Shown: positions 9,265 through 16,885 of the stretch, piece by piece
Position numbering within the stretch: the first letter of the stretch is position 1
Layout of the letters: the number at the start of each line of letters is the position of its first letter
Assembly (NCBI GenBank): GCA_963743015.1
Contig: CAVUOD010000011.1
Span: 1-64,000 of the forward strand
Direction: 5' to 3'
Source of the DNA: CAVSRC01 sp963743015
GTDB taxonomy: Bacteria > Pseudomonadota > Alphaproteobacteria > Rhizobiales > Kaistiaceae
Length of the DNA stretch: 64,000 nt
Notes under the pieces: generated by a model
Told to the model about the DNA's origin: nothing
Seen by the model: only the letters and a program-made list of their open reading frames with translations
The model's database searches: none
Translations under genes and position numbers: made by a program

Positions 9265-10163
9265 GCGCCGACGCCCGACATCACGTGAGCGGAGGCGACA
9301 CAACGAGGCGCTACTCCGGTGACGCCGGCTTGCACCGTGAAGACATCGCCGGCGTGAGGCTGGGCATCCAACTCGGCAGCGGTAAGCGGCCGGCCATCGC
9401 CTACCCGCGCAGTGGTGATAAACAATTCGTCCATCAGGTCGCCGCCGAAGGCGCAGCTCGTCACCTGCGTCACCGGTAGATCGACAACCGCGATCAACTC
9501 GCCTTCCGGCGAATACTTGCGGACCGCGCCGCCGCCGAAGAGCGCCAGCCAGATCGCGCCGTCGCTATCGACGCACAGGCCGTCGGGAAACCCGTTCGCC
9601 GGGTCGACGTTCGCGAAACGGCGGCGGTTCGCGACCGTGCCCGTCGCTGCGTCGAAGTCGAAAACGTCGACGCCGGTCTGGTATGAATCGGCGACGTACA
9701 TCAGGCGTTCATCGGGCGAGAAGCCTATGCCGTTCGGGATGGTGAAGTCGCCGGCCATCAGTTCAGCCTTGCCATTGGCCACGCGATAGAGGCGTCCCTC
9801 TCCCGACTTGAACGATCGATTGAGCGTCGATAACCATATTCGCCCATGCGAGTCGCATGCGGCATCGTTTGGTAGCCGGTCCGTCTCGCCGGGCTCGATT
9901 GCGATGACCAATCGACGATCACCATCGGGCGATAGGGTGAAAATGCCACCGGCGCAGGCAATCAGTCGGCCGAATTTTTCATCGAAAAGGACCGCAGTCA
10001 CTGGCTCACCGACATTCCACATCTGGTGTTTGCCCACCCGAGTGTCGTTACGGTGCACGATACCGGCGGCAAGATCGACCCACCATAGCGCTGCCATGGC
10101 CGCGTCCCAGCGCGGGCTTTCGCCCAGAGTCGCCTTTACTTCGAACGCGACTCTGGGCGTCAT
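9261..10163 (-). CDS. SMP-30/gluconolactonase family protein
   Basis: The 300-aa beta-propeller protein has the family marks LGESPRWD near residue 15, NDAACDSHGRIWLST, FTIPNGIGFSPDERLMYVAD and NGFPDGLCVDSDGAIW, which include the Glu, Asn and Asp ligands of the catalytic metal. Such enzymes open sugar lactones after dehydrogenation, so the operon probably handles an aldose that is oxidised to a lactone. Start 10163 is preferred over the longer frame because LGESPRW lies close to the N-terminus in homologues. It is the second gene of the operon. Confidence 0.88.
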   Translation of the reverse strand: MTPRVAFEVKATLGESPRWDAAMAALWWVDLAAGIVHRNDTRVGKHQMWNVGEPVTAVLFDEKFGRLIACAGGIFTLSPDGDRRLVIAIEPGETDRLPNDAACDSHGRIWLSTLNRSFKSGEGRLYRVANGKAELMAGDFTIPNGIGFSPDERLMYVADSYQTGVDVFDFDAATGTVANRRRFANVDPANGFPDGLCVDSDGAIWLALFGGGAVRKYSPEGELIAVVDLPVTQVTSCAFGGDLMDELFITTARVGDGRPLTAAELDAQPHAGDVFTVQAGVTGVAPRCVASAHVMSGVGA

Positions 10164-10182
10164 TGCAGCGTGGATCACTTGT

Positions 10183-11163
10183 CTACGAACGCAGGCCTGG
10201 TGGAACGGTCTGCTCGAGGTTGTCCTTTGTGATGACAAGGTAATCGACAGAGCGGTGCGGAACCGCGCCGCCGCCTGCCATCGTAACCACATCCGCAATA
10301 GCCTGCTTCATCGCGCCGACATCGTCGATGTTGAGCCCGACCGCCATGATGCCGCTCTTTACTGCGGCCGCAGCGTTCGGGCTGACCACTTGGCCGATCA
10401 CCGGGATCTTGCCTGGGGCGATACCCATCTGCTGCTCGGCCACGGCAGCCGAGTCCGCCGCGATTGCGCCAGACGTGATAACCGCGCTCGTATCAGGATG
10501 CGAGGTAAGATAGGCGGCGATACGCGACGTCGCCACCGTCCCGTCGTTGGTGGTTTCAACGACGTCGATCGTTACCTTCTTGCCGTGCTCGGTGAAGTAC
10601 TGCTGGAAGCCCTTGATAGCCTCGGTGATGTACGTCGCCGACGGCACTTCCGCCGGCCACATGACCTTGCCGCCATCCGGCACGAAGGGCAGCGACACCT
10701 CGCCGATCTTCTGGCCCCACTGGACGAGATCGATGTCATCCCAGCCGACCTTTGCCTGCACGTCGGCTGACAGGTTATTCTTCGGGCCCATACCCATCAG
10801 GCCGTAAACCGCGACGCCGGCATTGGCTGCGTTGGTCACCGGATCGACGAAGATGTGCTCGTCCCACATCGGCGCGATGATCGCCTTGGCGCCGCCGACG
10901 ACGGCCTGCTCCATCAGCTGCGCCTGCTTGGCGAAGTCGCCGGCGGCGAACTGGAAGCTGAAGTCGGCGCCCGCCGCCTTCGCTGCATCCTGCAGCACCT
11001 GGACGCGGAACGACCACACCGGATCGGACGACGATGAGTCGCCAACGAACACGATCTTGACCGGGTCGGCTGCGATCGCCGGACCAGACGCGAGGCCACC
11101 GAACGTGGCCAAGGCGGCCAGCCCTGCCCCGAGCGCGAGGCCGGATTGCCAATTCTTTCTCAT
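10183..11163 (-). CDS. Periplasmic sugar-binding protein (RbsB-like, Peripla_BP_4)
   Basis: The 326-aa protein starts with a Sec signal peptide (LALGAGLAALATFGG, cleavage after AIAA) and continues with the type-1 periplasmic-binding fold (KIVFVGDSSSSDPVW; QAQLMEQAVVGGAKAIIAP; TNAANAGVAVYG). It captures the sugar for the ABC importer encoded downstream. It is the first gene of the leftward operon. The 246-bp gap to lacI carries a palindromic operator overlapping a TTGACC box, so expression is probably repressed by the LacI protein. The ligand cannot be named from sequence. Confidence 0.88.
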   Translation of the reverse strand: MRKNWQSGLALGAGLAALATFGGLASGPAIAADPVKIVFVGDSSSSDPVWSFRVQVLQDAAKAAGADFSFQFAAGDFAKQAQLMEQAVVGGAKAIIAPMWDEHIFVDPVTNAANAGVAVYGLMGMGPKNNLSADVQAKVGWDDIDLVQWGQKIGEVSLPFVPDGGKVMWPAEVPSATYITEAIKGFQQYFTEHGKKVTIDVVETTNDGTVATSRIAAYLTSHPDTSAVITSGAIAADSAAVAEQQMGIAPGKIPVIGQVVSPNAAAAVKSGIMAVGLNIDDVGAMKQAIADVVTMAGGGAVPHRSVDYLVITKDNLEQTVPPGLRS

Positions 11164-11266
11164 GAAGCGTCCCTCTCCCAGATGGCTCGGAAGATACCCC
11201 CGAGCGCGTTTTTGAGCGATTTGACGAGCCGCGGCGCGCCAATTCCCTGAAATCTAGCAGGCCGAC

Positions 11267-11292
11267 CATATATCCAAATCGATTTGGGTCAA
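11267..11292 (-). promoter_or_regulatory. Operon promoter overlapped by LacI operator
   Basis: The perfect 14-bp palindrome CCAAATCGATTTGG lies at 11274-11287 and has the central CG and symmetry typical of LacI/GalR operators. On the minus strand it overlaps a TTGACC -35-like box (11292-11287) and is followed by TATATG (11272-11267). The 14-base spacing is short, so the exact promoter is uncertain, but an operator in this place would block transcription of the sugar operon. Confidence 0.6.
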
Positions 11293-11387
11293 GCGACTTT
11301 CTTCATTGCGGCGCAGCATCCGGCTGTTAATTTAGGCCGATTTCGTTGACAATCCAGCGGCGAAGCACGCATTCTGCGGTCGTTTTG

Positions 11388-11397
11388 AAATCGATTT
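11388..11397 (+). promoter_or_regulatory. Second LacI operator, before the regulator start
   Basis: AAATCGATTT at 11388-11397, extended to the right by GG as in the upstream operator, sits 12 bp before the lacI ATG. A TTGACA box lies at 11346-11351 with only a weak -10. The same half-site (CGATTTGG) in both operators suggests that the LacI protein also controls its own gene and may loop the 100-bp spacer. Confidence 0.55.
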
Positions 11398-11409
11398 GGG
11401 AAGGTCTGA

Positions 11410-12408
11410 ATGCCTCGCGTCAGGATCGCCGACGTGGCCGCAGCGGCGGGGGTCAGCCCGACGACAGCATCGCATGCTCTGACCGGCCGGCGCGTTGTCT
11501 CGGCGGTCACACTGGAGAAGGTGCGAAAGGCCGCGGAGGAGCTGGATTACCGCGCCAACGCAGTCGCACGTTCACTGCGGACGCAGCGGACCGATGCGGT
11601 TGCCCTGATCGTGCCCGACATCACCAACCCGTTTTATCCGATGGTCGCGCGCGGCGTGCAGGATGCACTCAGCGATGCGGGCTACCAGGTGATCGTGTGC
11701 AGCACGGATGCCGATCCAGCGCGCGAACTGCGCACTCTCCGCGACATGGTCGCGCGCGCCGTCGACGGCATGATCGTGTCGCTCTTTCGCGCCAGCGATG
11801 AGGATCTCGCCGGCATTGCCGCGAGCGGGATTCCATTTGTGATGCTCGGACCGATGGAAGGCCCGCACCTCGGCGACCGCGTCATGGGCGACGATAGAGT
11901 GAGCGTGTCGGAAGCGACGCGCCATCTGCTCGGCGCCGGCCGCAAGCGTATCGCGTTCGTCGGCGCTGCGCTGGGCGTCGGTCCCGGCGACAGCCGTCTC
12001 GCGGGATACGAGGACGCGCTACTCGCTGCGGGCATCACTCTCGATCCACGTCTTGTCCTTCGCTCAGACTATTCACGCGCGGGCGCGCGTGATGCCGCAG
12101 CGCAGCTCGTCGGGCTCGAACCACCGGTCGATGCGATCATCTGCGCCAACGACCTCACCGCGATCGGCGTAATGGACGCGCTGAAGAGCGCCGGACTATC
12201 GGTCCCAACCGACGTCGCCGTGGTCGGCTTCGACGACATCGAAACCGCGGCGCTGGTAAGCCCTGCCCTCACCACAGTCGACAATCGCGCCTACGACAAG
12301 GGCGTCGTCTGCGGGCGCATACTGCTGCAACGAATGTCAGGCGAACTGACCGGCGAGTTCCGCCGCATCGTCGTCCCGGGCCATTTCATCGTGCGCGAGT
12401 CGGGGTAG
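11410..12408 (+). CDS. LacI-family transcriptional regulator
   Basis: The 332-aa protein has an N-terminal LacI helix-turn-helix (VRIADVAAAAGVSPTTASHA, residues 4-23), a hinge helix (AVARSLRTQRT) and a periplasmic-binding-like effector domain (ALIVPDITNPFYPMVARGV; VVGFDDIE). It is divergent from the sugar operon and almost certainly represses it until a sugar ligand binds. Palindromes with the shared core AAATCGATTT lie in the intergenic region and are the probable operators. The gene ends one base before the convergent 2Fe-2S remnant. Confidence 0.9.
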   Translation: MPRVRIADVAAAAGVSPTTASHALTGRRVVSAVTLEKVRKAAEELDYRANAVARSLRTQRTDAVALIVPDITNPFYPMVARGVQDALSDAGYQVIVCSTDADPARELRTLRDMVARAVDGMIVSLFRASDEDLAGIAASGIPFVMLGPMEGPHLGDRVMGDDRVSVSEATRHLLGAGRKRIAFVGAALGVGPGDSRLAGYEDALLAAGITLDPRLVLRSDYSRAGARDAAAQLVGLEPPVDAIICANDLTAIGVMDALKSAGLSVPTDVAVVGFDDIETAALVSPALTTVDNRAYDKGVVCGRILLQRMSGELTGEFRRIVVPGHFIVRESG

Positions 12409-12409
12409 G

Positions 12410-12782
12410 CTATTTGCGGATGTGGCAGCCTTCGGCCTGCGCGGTAACCACCACGATGAGCAGCGCGGCGCCGATGAACTCGACCTCCATGCCGGGGGCG
12501 TCTCGCATCCTCATCGAGGAAGGCGCGCTGGACAGGGTGCAGCCGGTCGCCGTCGGCGAGCCCCTCGACGGTGGTGATGGCCTTGCCCTCAAGTTCGCCG
12601 ACCGTGGTCGTGCAGGAAGCCGCCGGGCTCCCGTCAACGAGGACGAAACAGGCACCGCATACCCCGTGACCACAGCCAAATTTGGTCGCGGTCAGGCCCA
12701 GGTCCTCGCGCAGCACGGTCAGCAGGCTGGTTTCGCCTGGAACGTCTAGGGTCCGTTCTTCACCGTTGACCAGCAGGCGCAT
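12410..12782 (-). pseudogene. CoxS/XdhS-type 2Fe-2S protein, truncated and frameshifted
   Basis: The start (MRLLVNGEERTLDVPGET) and the plant-type ferredoxin cluster motif (TKFGCGHGVCGACFVLVDG, with a fourth Cys at ASCTTTV) identify the small subunit of molybdenum hydroxylases. The frame changes near 12500 and the product ends early. The second, four-helix 2Fe-2S domain is missing its cysteines: where QCGFCTPGM is expected, the sequence reads only APGM followed by a hydrophobic tail. No molybdenum-subunit gene is nearby. I regard it as a non-functional remnant. Confidence 0.6.
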
Positions 12783-13158
12783 CGACACCGCCTTTCGCTC
12801 ACCAACATCTAGCGCAGATGGCGAGGGCGTCACCATATCGCGATGCGTCGGCGAGCTCGAGCGCGGGATCCTGGGCTCTTTGATGCCGTGGACCTTGTCG
12901 GCGAGAACCCACCCGCCGCCGAACAGGAGGCCGTCGACCGCGTCCGCGACGCCCCCGCCCTCGACGCCCATCGGCCAGGCAGGCGACGACCTCAGGCAGG
13001 TGATCGCCGACACGAGCCTCCGCACCGGCGGGGTCGCCAACGTCAGGTCAGCGCTGCGCAGGCTCGAGCGCGAGCACCCGGGCGCGCACAGGAAGCTGAC
13101 GAGGGCGATCAAGCGGTAGCGGCACAGAAGGAGGGCAAGAGCCCAGGCTCAATCGCGA
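12783..13158. other. Stretch without a supported gene
   Basis: Several frames are open because of GC richness, but none reads as a protein throughout. A plus-strand piece (GGVANVRSALRRLEREHP, about 13030-13083) looks protein-like and may be the tail of a decayed gene. I find no RNA gene or clear repeat. Confidence 0.35.
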
Positions 13159-13231
13159 TCATCCTGACGCAAGGGAGAACGGGATGACGTTGCCCGCGGC
13201 GCCAAGTTCCTCGGCAATCTCGCGGGCAAAA

Positions 13232-13693
13232 TCATTCTCGTCCTCGCCGAGCGGCTGAACATCGACCAGCCATGGCAGAGAACTCATTCCAGAGGTCACG
13301 CATCTCCGCGTCCCAGGCGTCGAAGTCCGCCAAGGAGTGGAACACGTCCGGCACGTCCATCTTGCCGCGAGGCAGGTAATCGAATGTAATCACAATGCCC
13401 CTTTCGGGGTCTTTCTCGGAGATGAAGCTGGAGTGGGCGAACGTGTTGCGAAGCACGCTGAGGTCGGACACTCGGTTGACACGCTTCACGCTCGACTTGT
13501 CCCCTCTGCGCTTGAATGCGATCTTCAGCAGCCGCAACTTGAGGCTTATATCCATGTGCCGGAGCAGGATGAGTGTCTGATGGGCGTTGAGGTCGAGCAG
13601 GCAGACGACCACTTCATCGACGAGTTTCTCCAGCACCCCGAATGCATACATGAAGCGCCCGACATAGGCCCATGACGGTTCGTCCTCGATCAC
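13232..13693 (-). CDS. HEPN-like hypothetical protein
   Basis: The 153-aa helical protein starts at GTG 13693 behind a strong ribosome-binding site (GGAGGAAAATAGCC). Near residue 85 it carries LRNTFAHSSF, an R-x4-H motif like the catalytic RX4-6H of HEPN RNases, preceded by a long amphipathic helix (FGVLEKLVDEVVVCLLDLN). HEPN proteins are common toxins and defence effectors. After residue 133 sense seems to continue in another frame (DFAREIAEELGAAGNVIPFS, to a TGA at 13159), so one base may be missing near 13265 and the true end may be 13159. The family call is inference. Confidence 0.55.
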   Translation of the reverse strand: MIEDEPSWAYVGRFMYAFGVLEKLVDEVVVCLLDLNAHQTLILLRHMDISLKLRLLKIAFKRRGDKSSVKRVNRVSDLSVLRNTFAHSSFISEKDPERGIVITFDYLPRGKMDVPDVFHSLADFDAWDAEMRDLWNEFSAMAGRCSAARRGRE

Positions 13694-13818
13694 GGCTATT
13701 TTCCTCCGCGGTCCTTATCTTGCGCTCTTGTCATCACACAGGACACGATACCACGGCGCGACCGCCGCCCGGACCAGCTTCGCCACCTCCCTCAGCAACG
13801 GGCCGAGGGGTTTGAAAT

Positions 13819-14051
13819 TCAGCAGATGATCCGCAATTCGCCGCGAGTGCAAAAGATGACGTATTGGTCCCCCTGCGAACCATATGAAAGTGCCGACGGC
13901 GGACTTCATCTCTCAGCATGGCGAACGAAGCGTACTGGCGCACGTCGTGCGCGCTCGGCGTGCGACGCCATAATTCGTAGCCTGAGCCGATGGAGAAGAT
14001 TTGATTGATCCAAGCCATTCCAGTCGGAATCTGCCTTGGTGCTCTTGCCAT
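13819..14051 (-). pseudogene. Small hypothetical protein, probable frameshift
   Basis: From ATG 14051 the frame reads MARAPRQIPTGMAWINQIF and continues sensibly for about 60 codons (LRDEVRRRHFHMVRRG). Sense then moves one frame over (DQYVIFCTRGELRIIC) to a TGA at 13819-13821. The switch falls at a run of five C on the plus strand (13869-13873), which suggests a homopolymer length error. The repaired product of about 77 aa has no family I recognise. It lies between the HEPN-like and GIY-YIG genes, all leftward. Confidence 0.4.
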
Positions 14052-14126
14052 TTCCTAGTCCCTTATTGCTTATGCTTCTTGTACAGCCCCCCTCTTTCCC
14101 GGCGCAGGCCATACAGAGTGCGCCGG

Positions 14127-14908
14127 TCAAAGTTTCGCGTGGTAGGCGGCGCTGACGAACGGCATCGCCGGCTCAAGGTCCTCTCCGTTGAGGATCGTGA
14201 TCCGCTTCTTCAACTGGCGCCAGCCGTGAGACTCGGGGATGTCGTCCGCAACATGGTTCGGGTCCGGGCATCCGCCATCCGCCAAGTGCAGCACGATCGC
14301 CGCGCGCTGTACCTTGATCTCCAGGAAGATCTTCTCTCCCGGTTTCTTGTAGCGAATGCGTCGGTTTGGTGTGCAATGCTCGCCCTCGCGCAGCCGATCA
14401 TCCAGGCCGAACACCCGTTCGCGCAGATCGACCAAAATCGGCTGGCGAGCCGCGTCCGTGTAGGCCAGGTGGTCTTCGAAGCTGACGGGGCCGGCAGTCA
14501 ACTTCCGAGCGGCGGTCCGCCTACGCGGTGCGGCGACGGTGATATCGCCGGACTGGACGGGCTCCCCGTGGGGAGCCTCGGGCTCGGACTCCTGCCCTTC
14601 GGGCTCGTCACTCTACCGACTTCGTCTGCAACATCTTCGAGCGCCTTCACAGCGGATTTCAGAGGCAGCTCGAAGAACTCGCGGTTGCTGGCTGAGCGGT
14701 ACTGGTGCAGCCGCTCGTGCAACATGCGCTCGGCCGTCTGGCAGTCGATCACGCGCTGCTCGTAGAGCACCTCGAATGGCCGCGGCACTCCCGTGCCTCT
14801 CGATATCTCTTGCGCCCGCTCTTCGGGCGCCTTGGTCGTCATCCCAATCTTGTACTGGTCGTTCTGGAATGCGCGGTTGAATAGGATGTAGATGTACCCC
14901 TGAGCCAT
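14127..14908 (-). pseudogene. GIY-YIG (T5orf172) nuclease fused to DUF5655, one frameshift
   Basis: ATG 14908 opens a T5orf172/GIY-YIG-like domain (GYIYILFNRAFQNDQYKIGM, residues 4-23; ERMLHERLHQYR; NREFFELP) of about 90 residues. The frame then runs into a Ser/Pro string and stops at 14498. In another frame the linker reads EPEGQESEPEAPHGEPVQSG and VAAPRRRTAARKLTAG and leads without a break into a DUF5655-type domain (RIRYKKPGEKIFLEIKVQ; HGWRQLKKRITIL) to 14127. One base missing near 14608-14613 restores a single protein of about 260 aa. Such fusions are annotated as GIY-YIG nucleases, some linked to defence. Confidence 0.65.
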
Positions 14909-14993
14909 GGCGGCGCCCCAATGTCTCGACGTCTCGACGGCCCGCAGGTCGTGCGCTTGATCGACAATAGCCGTTTCAACCGATGATCACACA

Positions 14994-15025
14994 TACAAGA
15001 GAGGTCACCTACAAGAGAGGTCACC
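14994..15025. repeat. Tandem duplication of a 16-mer
   Basis: TACAAGAGAGGTCACC occurs twice back to back (14994-15009 and 15010-15025), upstream of the GIY-YIG gene and 69 bp from tRNA-Arg. It may be a replication-slippage product or a binding site pair. Confidence 0.8.
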
Positions 15026-15093
15026 TGTTACCCTGGGCGCTACCCCGACAGGAATCCCGCCGATCGACCGTCGTCCTAACCCATTGAAAAGAT

Positions 15094-15170
15094 TGGCGCG
15101 CCCGAAGGGATTCGAACCCCTGACCCCCAGATTCGTAGTCTGGTGCTCTATCCAGCTGAGCTACGGGCGC
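15094..15170 (-). tRNA. tRNA-Arg(ACG)
   Basis: The 77 nt fold into a normal cloverleaf on the minus strand: acceptor GCGCCCG/CGGGCGC, D arm GCTCAGCTGGATAGAGC, anticodon loop CTACGAA (anticodon ACG, read as ICG), T arm with GGTTCGAATCC, and encoded CCA at 15096-15094. All invariant positions look intact. The accessory segment 12.4-15.0 kb lies just downstream of its 3' end, a usual place for islands. Confidence 0.96.
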
Positions 15171-15292
15171 CTGGCCGGCTGCCGCCATCCGAAGCGGTGG
15201 GGCATGGCCGGCCTTAGCTACTGAATGGCCCCGCCGATTGCAAGGGCCGGGCGCCACCGGCCAACGGGTCTTTCGCCGGCGCCACGGTTCCA

Positions 15293-16789
15293 CTAGGGTC
15301 CGCTCGAGCACGAGGGAACGCCATGCGACGCCTCATCATCCTTGGCGCCGGCCTGATCGCAGCCTGGTTCAGCGCGGCGGCGGCAGCGCCTTTTCCCGGC
15401 CAGATGGCGGCGGCCGAGGCCGGTAATCCACGCGCTCAGTTTGCGCTCGCCATCATGTACGACACCGGCGACGGTGTGCCGCACGACTTTCCCACCGCAC
15501 TTCAGTGGTTTCGCCGTGCCGCGGAGGGCGGCTACGACGTGGCGCAGGCGAAACTCGGCCTGATGTATCTGGTCGGCTGGGCGGTACCGCGCGATGCAGG
15601 CGCGGCGGCACGCTGGTATCGCAAGGCGGCCGATCAGGGCAACCTGATCGCCGAGCTGCGGCTGGCGCGGCTCTATGCCCACGGCATCGGCGTCAAGCGC
15701 AATCTGGTCGAGGCCAGCGTCTGGGCGCGGCTGGCGGCCCGCCAAGGCGATGCGCTCGCGGCATGGCTCGCCGATCGCTACGGCGAAGGCATGAGCCGGG
15801 AAGAGATCGCGCAAGCCAAACGCCGGGTCAGCGCCTGGCGGCCGGCCGCTAGTGTCGTTGCCAAGGACTTTGTTCAGCCTGAAGGCGGGTGGCTTTGCCT
15901 TGAGGGCTGAGTGCGGCCTGTGGTGATTGTACCAGTGCAGCCAACTTGGCATGTCGGCAGCGCGCTCGGCGGATTGAGCATAGGGCCTGGCGTAGAGCCA
16001 TTCGCGCAGGGCGGTCTGGATGAAGCGCTCGGCCTTGCCGTTGGTTCGCGGCCGGTAGGGTCTGGTGGTGATGTGGCGCGCGCCGATCTGCGCCAATGTG
16101 GCCTTGTAGGCGCGGCTGTTGGTGTAGGCGAAGGCGTTGTCGGTCATGACCCGGCGGACGGTCACGCCGTTGGCGGCGAACCATTGGCTGGCGCGGGCGA
16201 GGAAGCCGGCGCAGGCTTCACCGGTCTCGGCCGGCAGCAGCTCGGTGTAGGCCAGCCGCGAGCAGTCGTCGATGGCGACGTGGAGGTGCTCCCAGCCAAG
16301 CCCGCGCTTGCGTCTGGTTCGGTCGCCGGTGATGCGGTGGCCGAGGCCGTCGATGCGGCCGAGCTTCTTGGTGTCGATGTGGATCAACTCGCCTGGCTTG
16401 GCGCGCTCGTAGCGCACGACCTCGGGACGCTCATCGAGCTGCTTGAGGCGGCCGAGGCCGCGGCGGCGCAGGACAGCTCCGACGGTCGAGACCGGCAAAC
16501 CGAGACGCCGAGCGATGCGCGGGCCACTCAGGCGCTGGCGCCGCAGTCCCTCGATCTGGGTGGTGACCGCAAGCGGGGTGCGGTGCGGTGATCGCAACGG
16601 CGTCGAGTGCCGATCATGCAGGGCCAGTTCGCCGCCCGACCGGTAGCGCGCCAGCCACTTGTAGGCCGTGCGCTCCGAAACGCCGGCAGCCAAGGCAGCC
16701 TGCGCTACCGGCCAGCCATCGCTGTTTATCCGCTCGACAAGAAGGGCTCGACCACGAACCGTCATGCGGGCATTCTTGTGGACGTTCAT
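15293..16789 (-). CDS. IS481-family DDE transposase
   Basis: From ATG 16789 the protein has a helix-turn-helix (VAQAALAAGVSERTAYKWLA) and an rve integrase core with IHIDTKKLGRI, VMTDNAFAYTNS and NGKAERFIQTALREW supplying the D, D and E residues. The element-encoded part ends at residues LGND (15854). No stop codon lies inside the IS, so the frame stays open through antisense Sel1 sequence to 15293. IS481 members can rely on the target to terminate the ORF; here the CTAG is out of frame, so the native product carries about 190 irrelevant residues. Confidence 0.85.
   Translation of the reverse strand: MNVHKNARMTVRGRALLVERINSDGWPVAQAALAAGVSERTAYKWLARYRSGGELALHDRHSTPLRSPHRTPLAVTTQIEGLRRQRLSGPRIARRLGLPVSTVGAVLRRRGLGRLKQLDERPEVVRYERAKPGELIHIDTKKLGRIDGLGHRITGDRTRRKRGLGWEHLHVAIDDCSRLAYTELLPAETGEACAGFLARASQWFAANGVTVRRVMTDNAFAYTNSRAYKATLAQIGARHITTRPYRPRTNGKAERFIQTALREWLYARPYAQSAERAADMPSWLHWYNHHRPHSALKAKPPAFRLNKVLGNDTSGRPPGADPAFGLRDLFPAHAFAVAIGEPCRERIALAGRQPRPDAGLDQIALDADAVGIEPRQPQLGDQVALIGRLAIPACRRACIARYRPADQIHQAEFRLRHVVAALRGTAKPLKCGGKVVRHTVAGVVHDGERKLSAWITGLGRRHLAGKRRCRRRAEPGCDQAGAKDDEASHGVPSCSSGP
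15323..15910 (+). CDS. Sel1-repeat exported protein, 3' end replaced by IS
   Basis: A signal peptide (residues 1-22) precedes four Sel1-like repeats (AGNPRAQFALAIMYDTGDG; AAEGGYDVAQAKLGLMYLVG; AADQGNLIAELRLARLYAHG; AARQGDALAAWLADRYGEG), solenoids for protein contacts in the periplasm. The reading frame enters the IS481-type element at 15854, so the last 19 residues and stop codon come from the IS. Homologous sequence ends at about AWRPAA, so most of the protein is probably intact. The native stop is not visible; the kinase gene lies just beyond the IS in convergent orientation. Confidence 0.75.
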   Translation: MRRLIILGAGLIAAWFSAAAAAPFPGQMAAAEAGNPRAQFALAIMYDTGDGVPHDFPTALQWFRRAAEGGYDVAQAKLGLMYLVGWAVPRDAGAAARWYRKAADQGNLIAELRLARLYAHGIGVKRNLVEASVWARLAARQGDALAAWLADRYGEGMSREEIAQAKRRVSAWRPAASVVAKDFVQPEGGWLCLEG

Positions 16790-16874
16790 CCGGGGCTCCA
16801 CGAGAAGACTGTTTGGCTTCGCAACCACAGCCTTACTCCCAAGTCCCGGGTGAACAACCTCCATAGCAACGACA
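15854..16874 (-). mobile_element. IS481-family insertion sequence with target duplication
   Basis: The element of about 1.02 kb encodes one DDE transposase on the minus strand. Its ends form imperfect inverted repeats of about 25 bp: GTCGTTGCCAAGGACTTTGT inward from 15854, and TGTCGTTGCTATGGAGGTTG inward from 16874. It is flanked by GCTAGT on both sides (15848-15853 and 16875-16880). This fits the NCTAGN target known for Bordetella IS481. The terminal T is shared, so the duplication is five or six bases. The intact ends and open transposase suggest recent insertion. Confidence 0.88.
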
Positions 16875-16885
16875 GCTAGTCCCGG

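Noticed and set aside
12843..13187. Plus-strand ORF of 114 codons
   Set aside because: The translation is Arg/Pro/Ala-rich with no protein-like pattern; only a short piece in another frame looks real.
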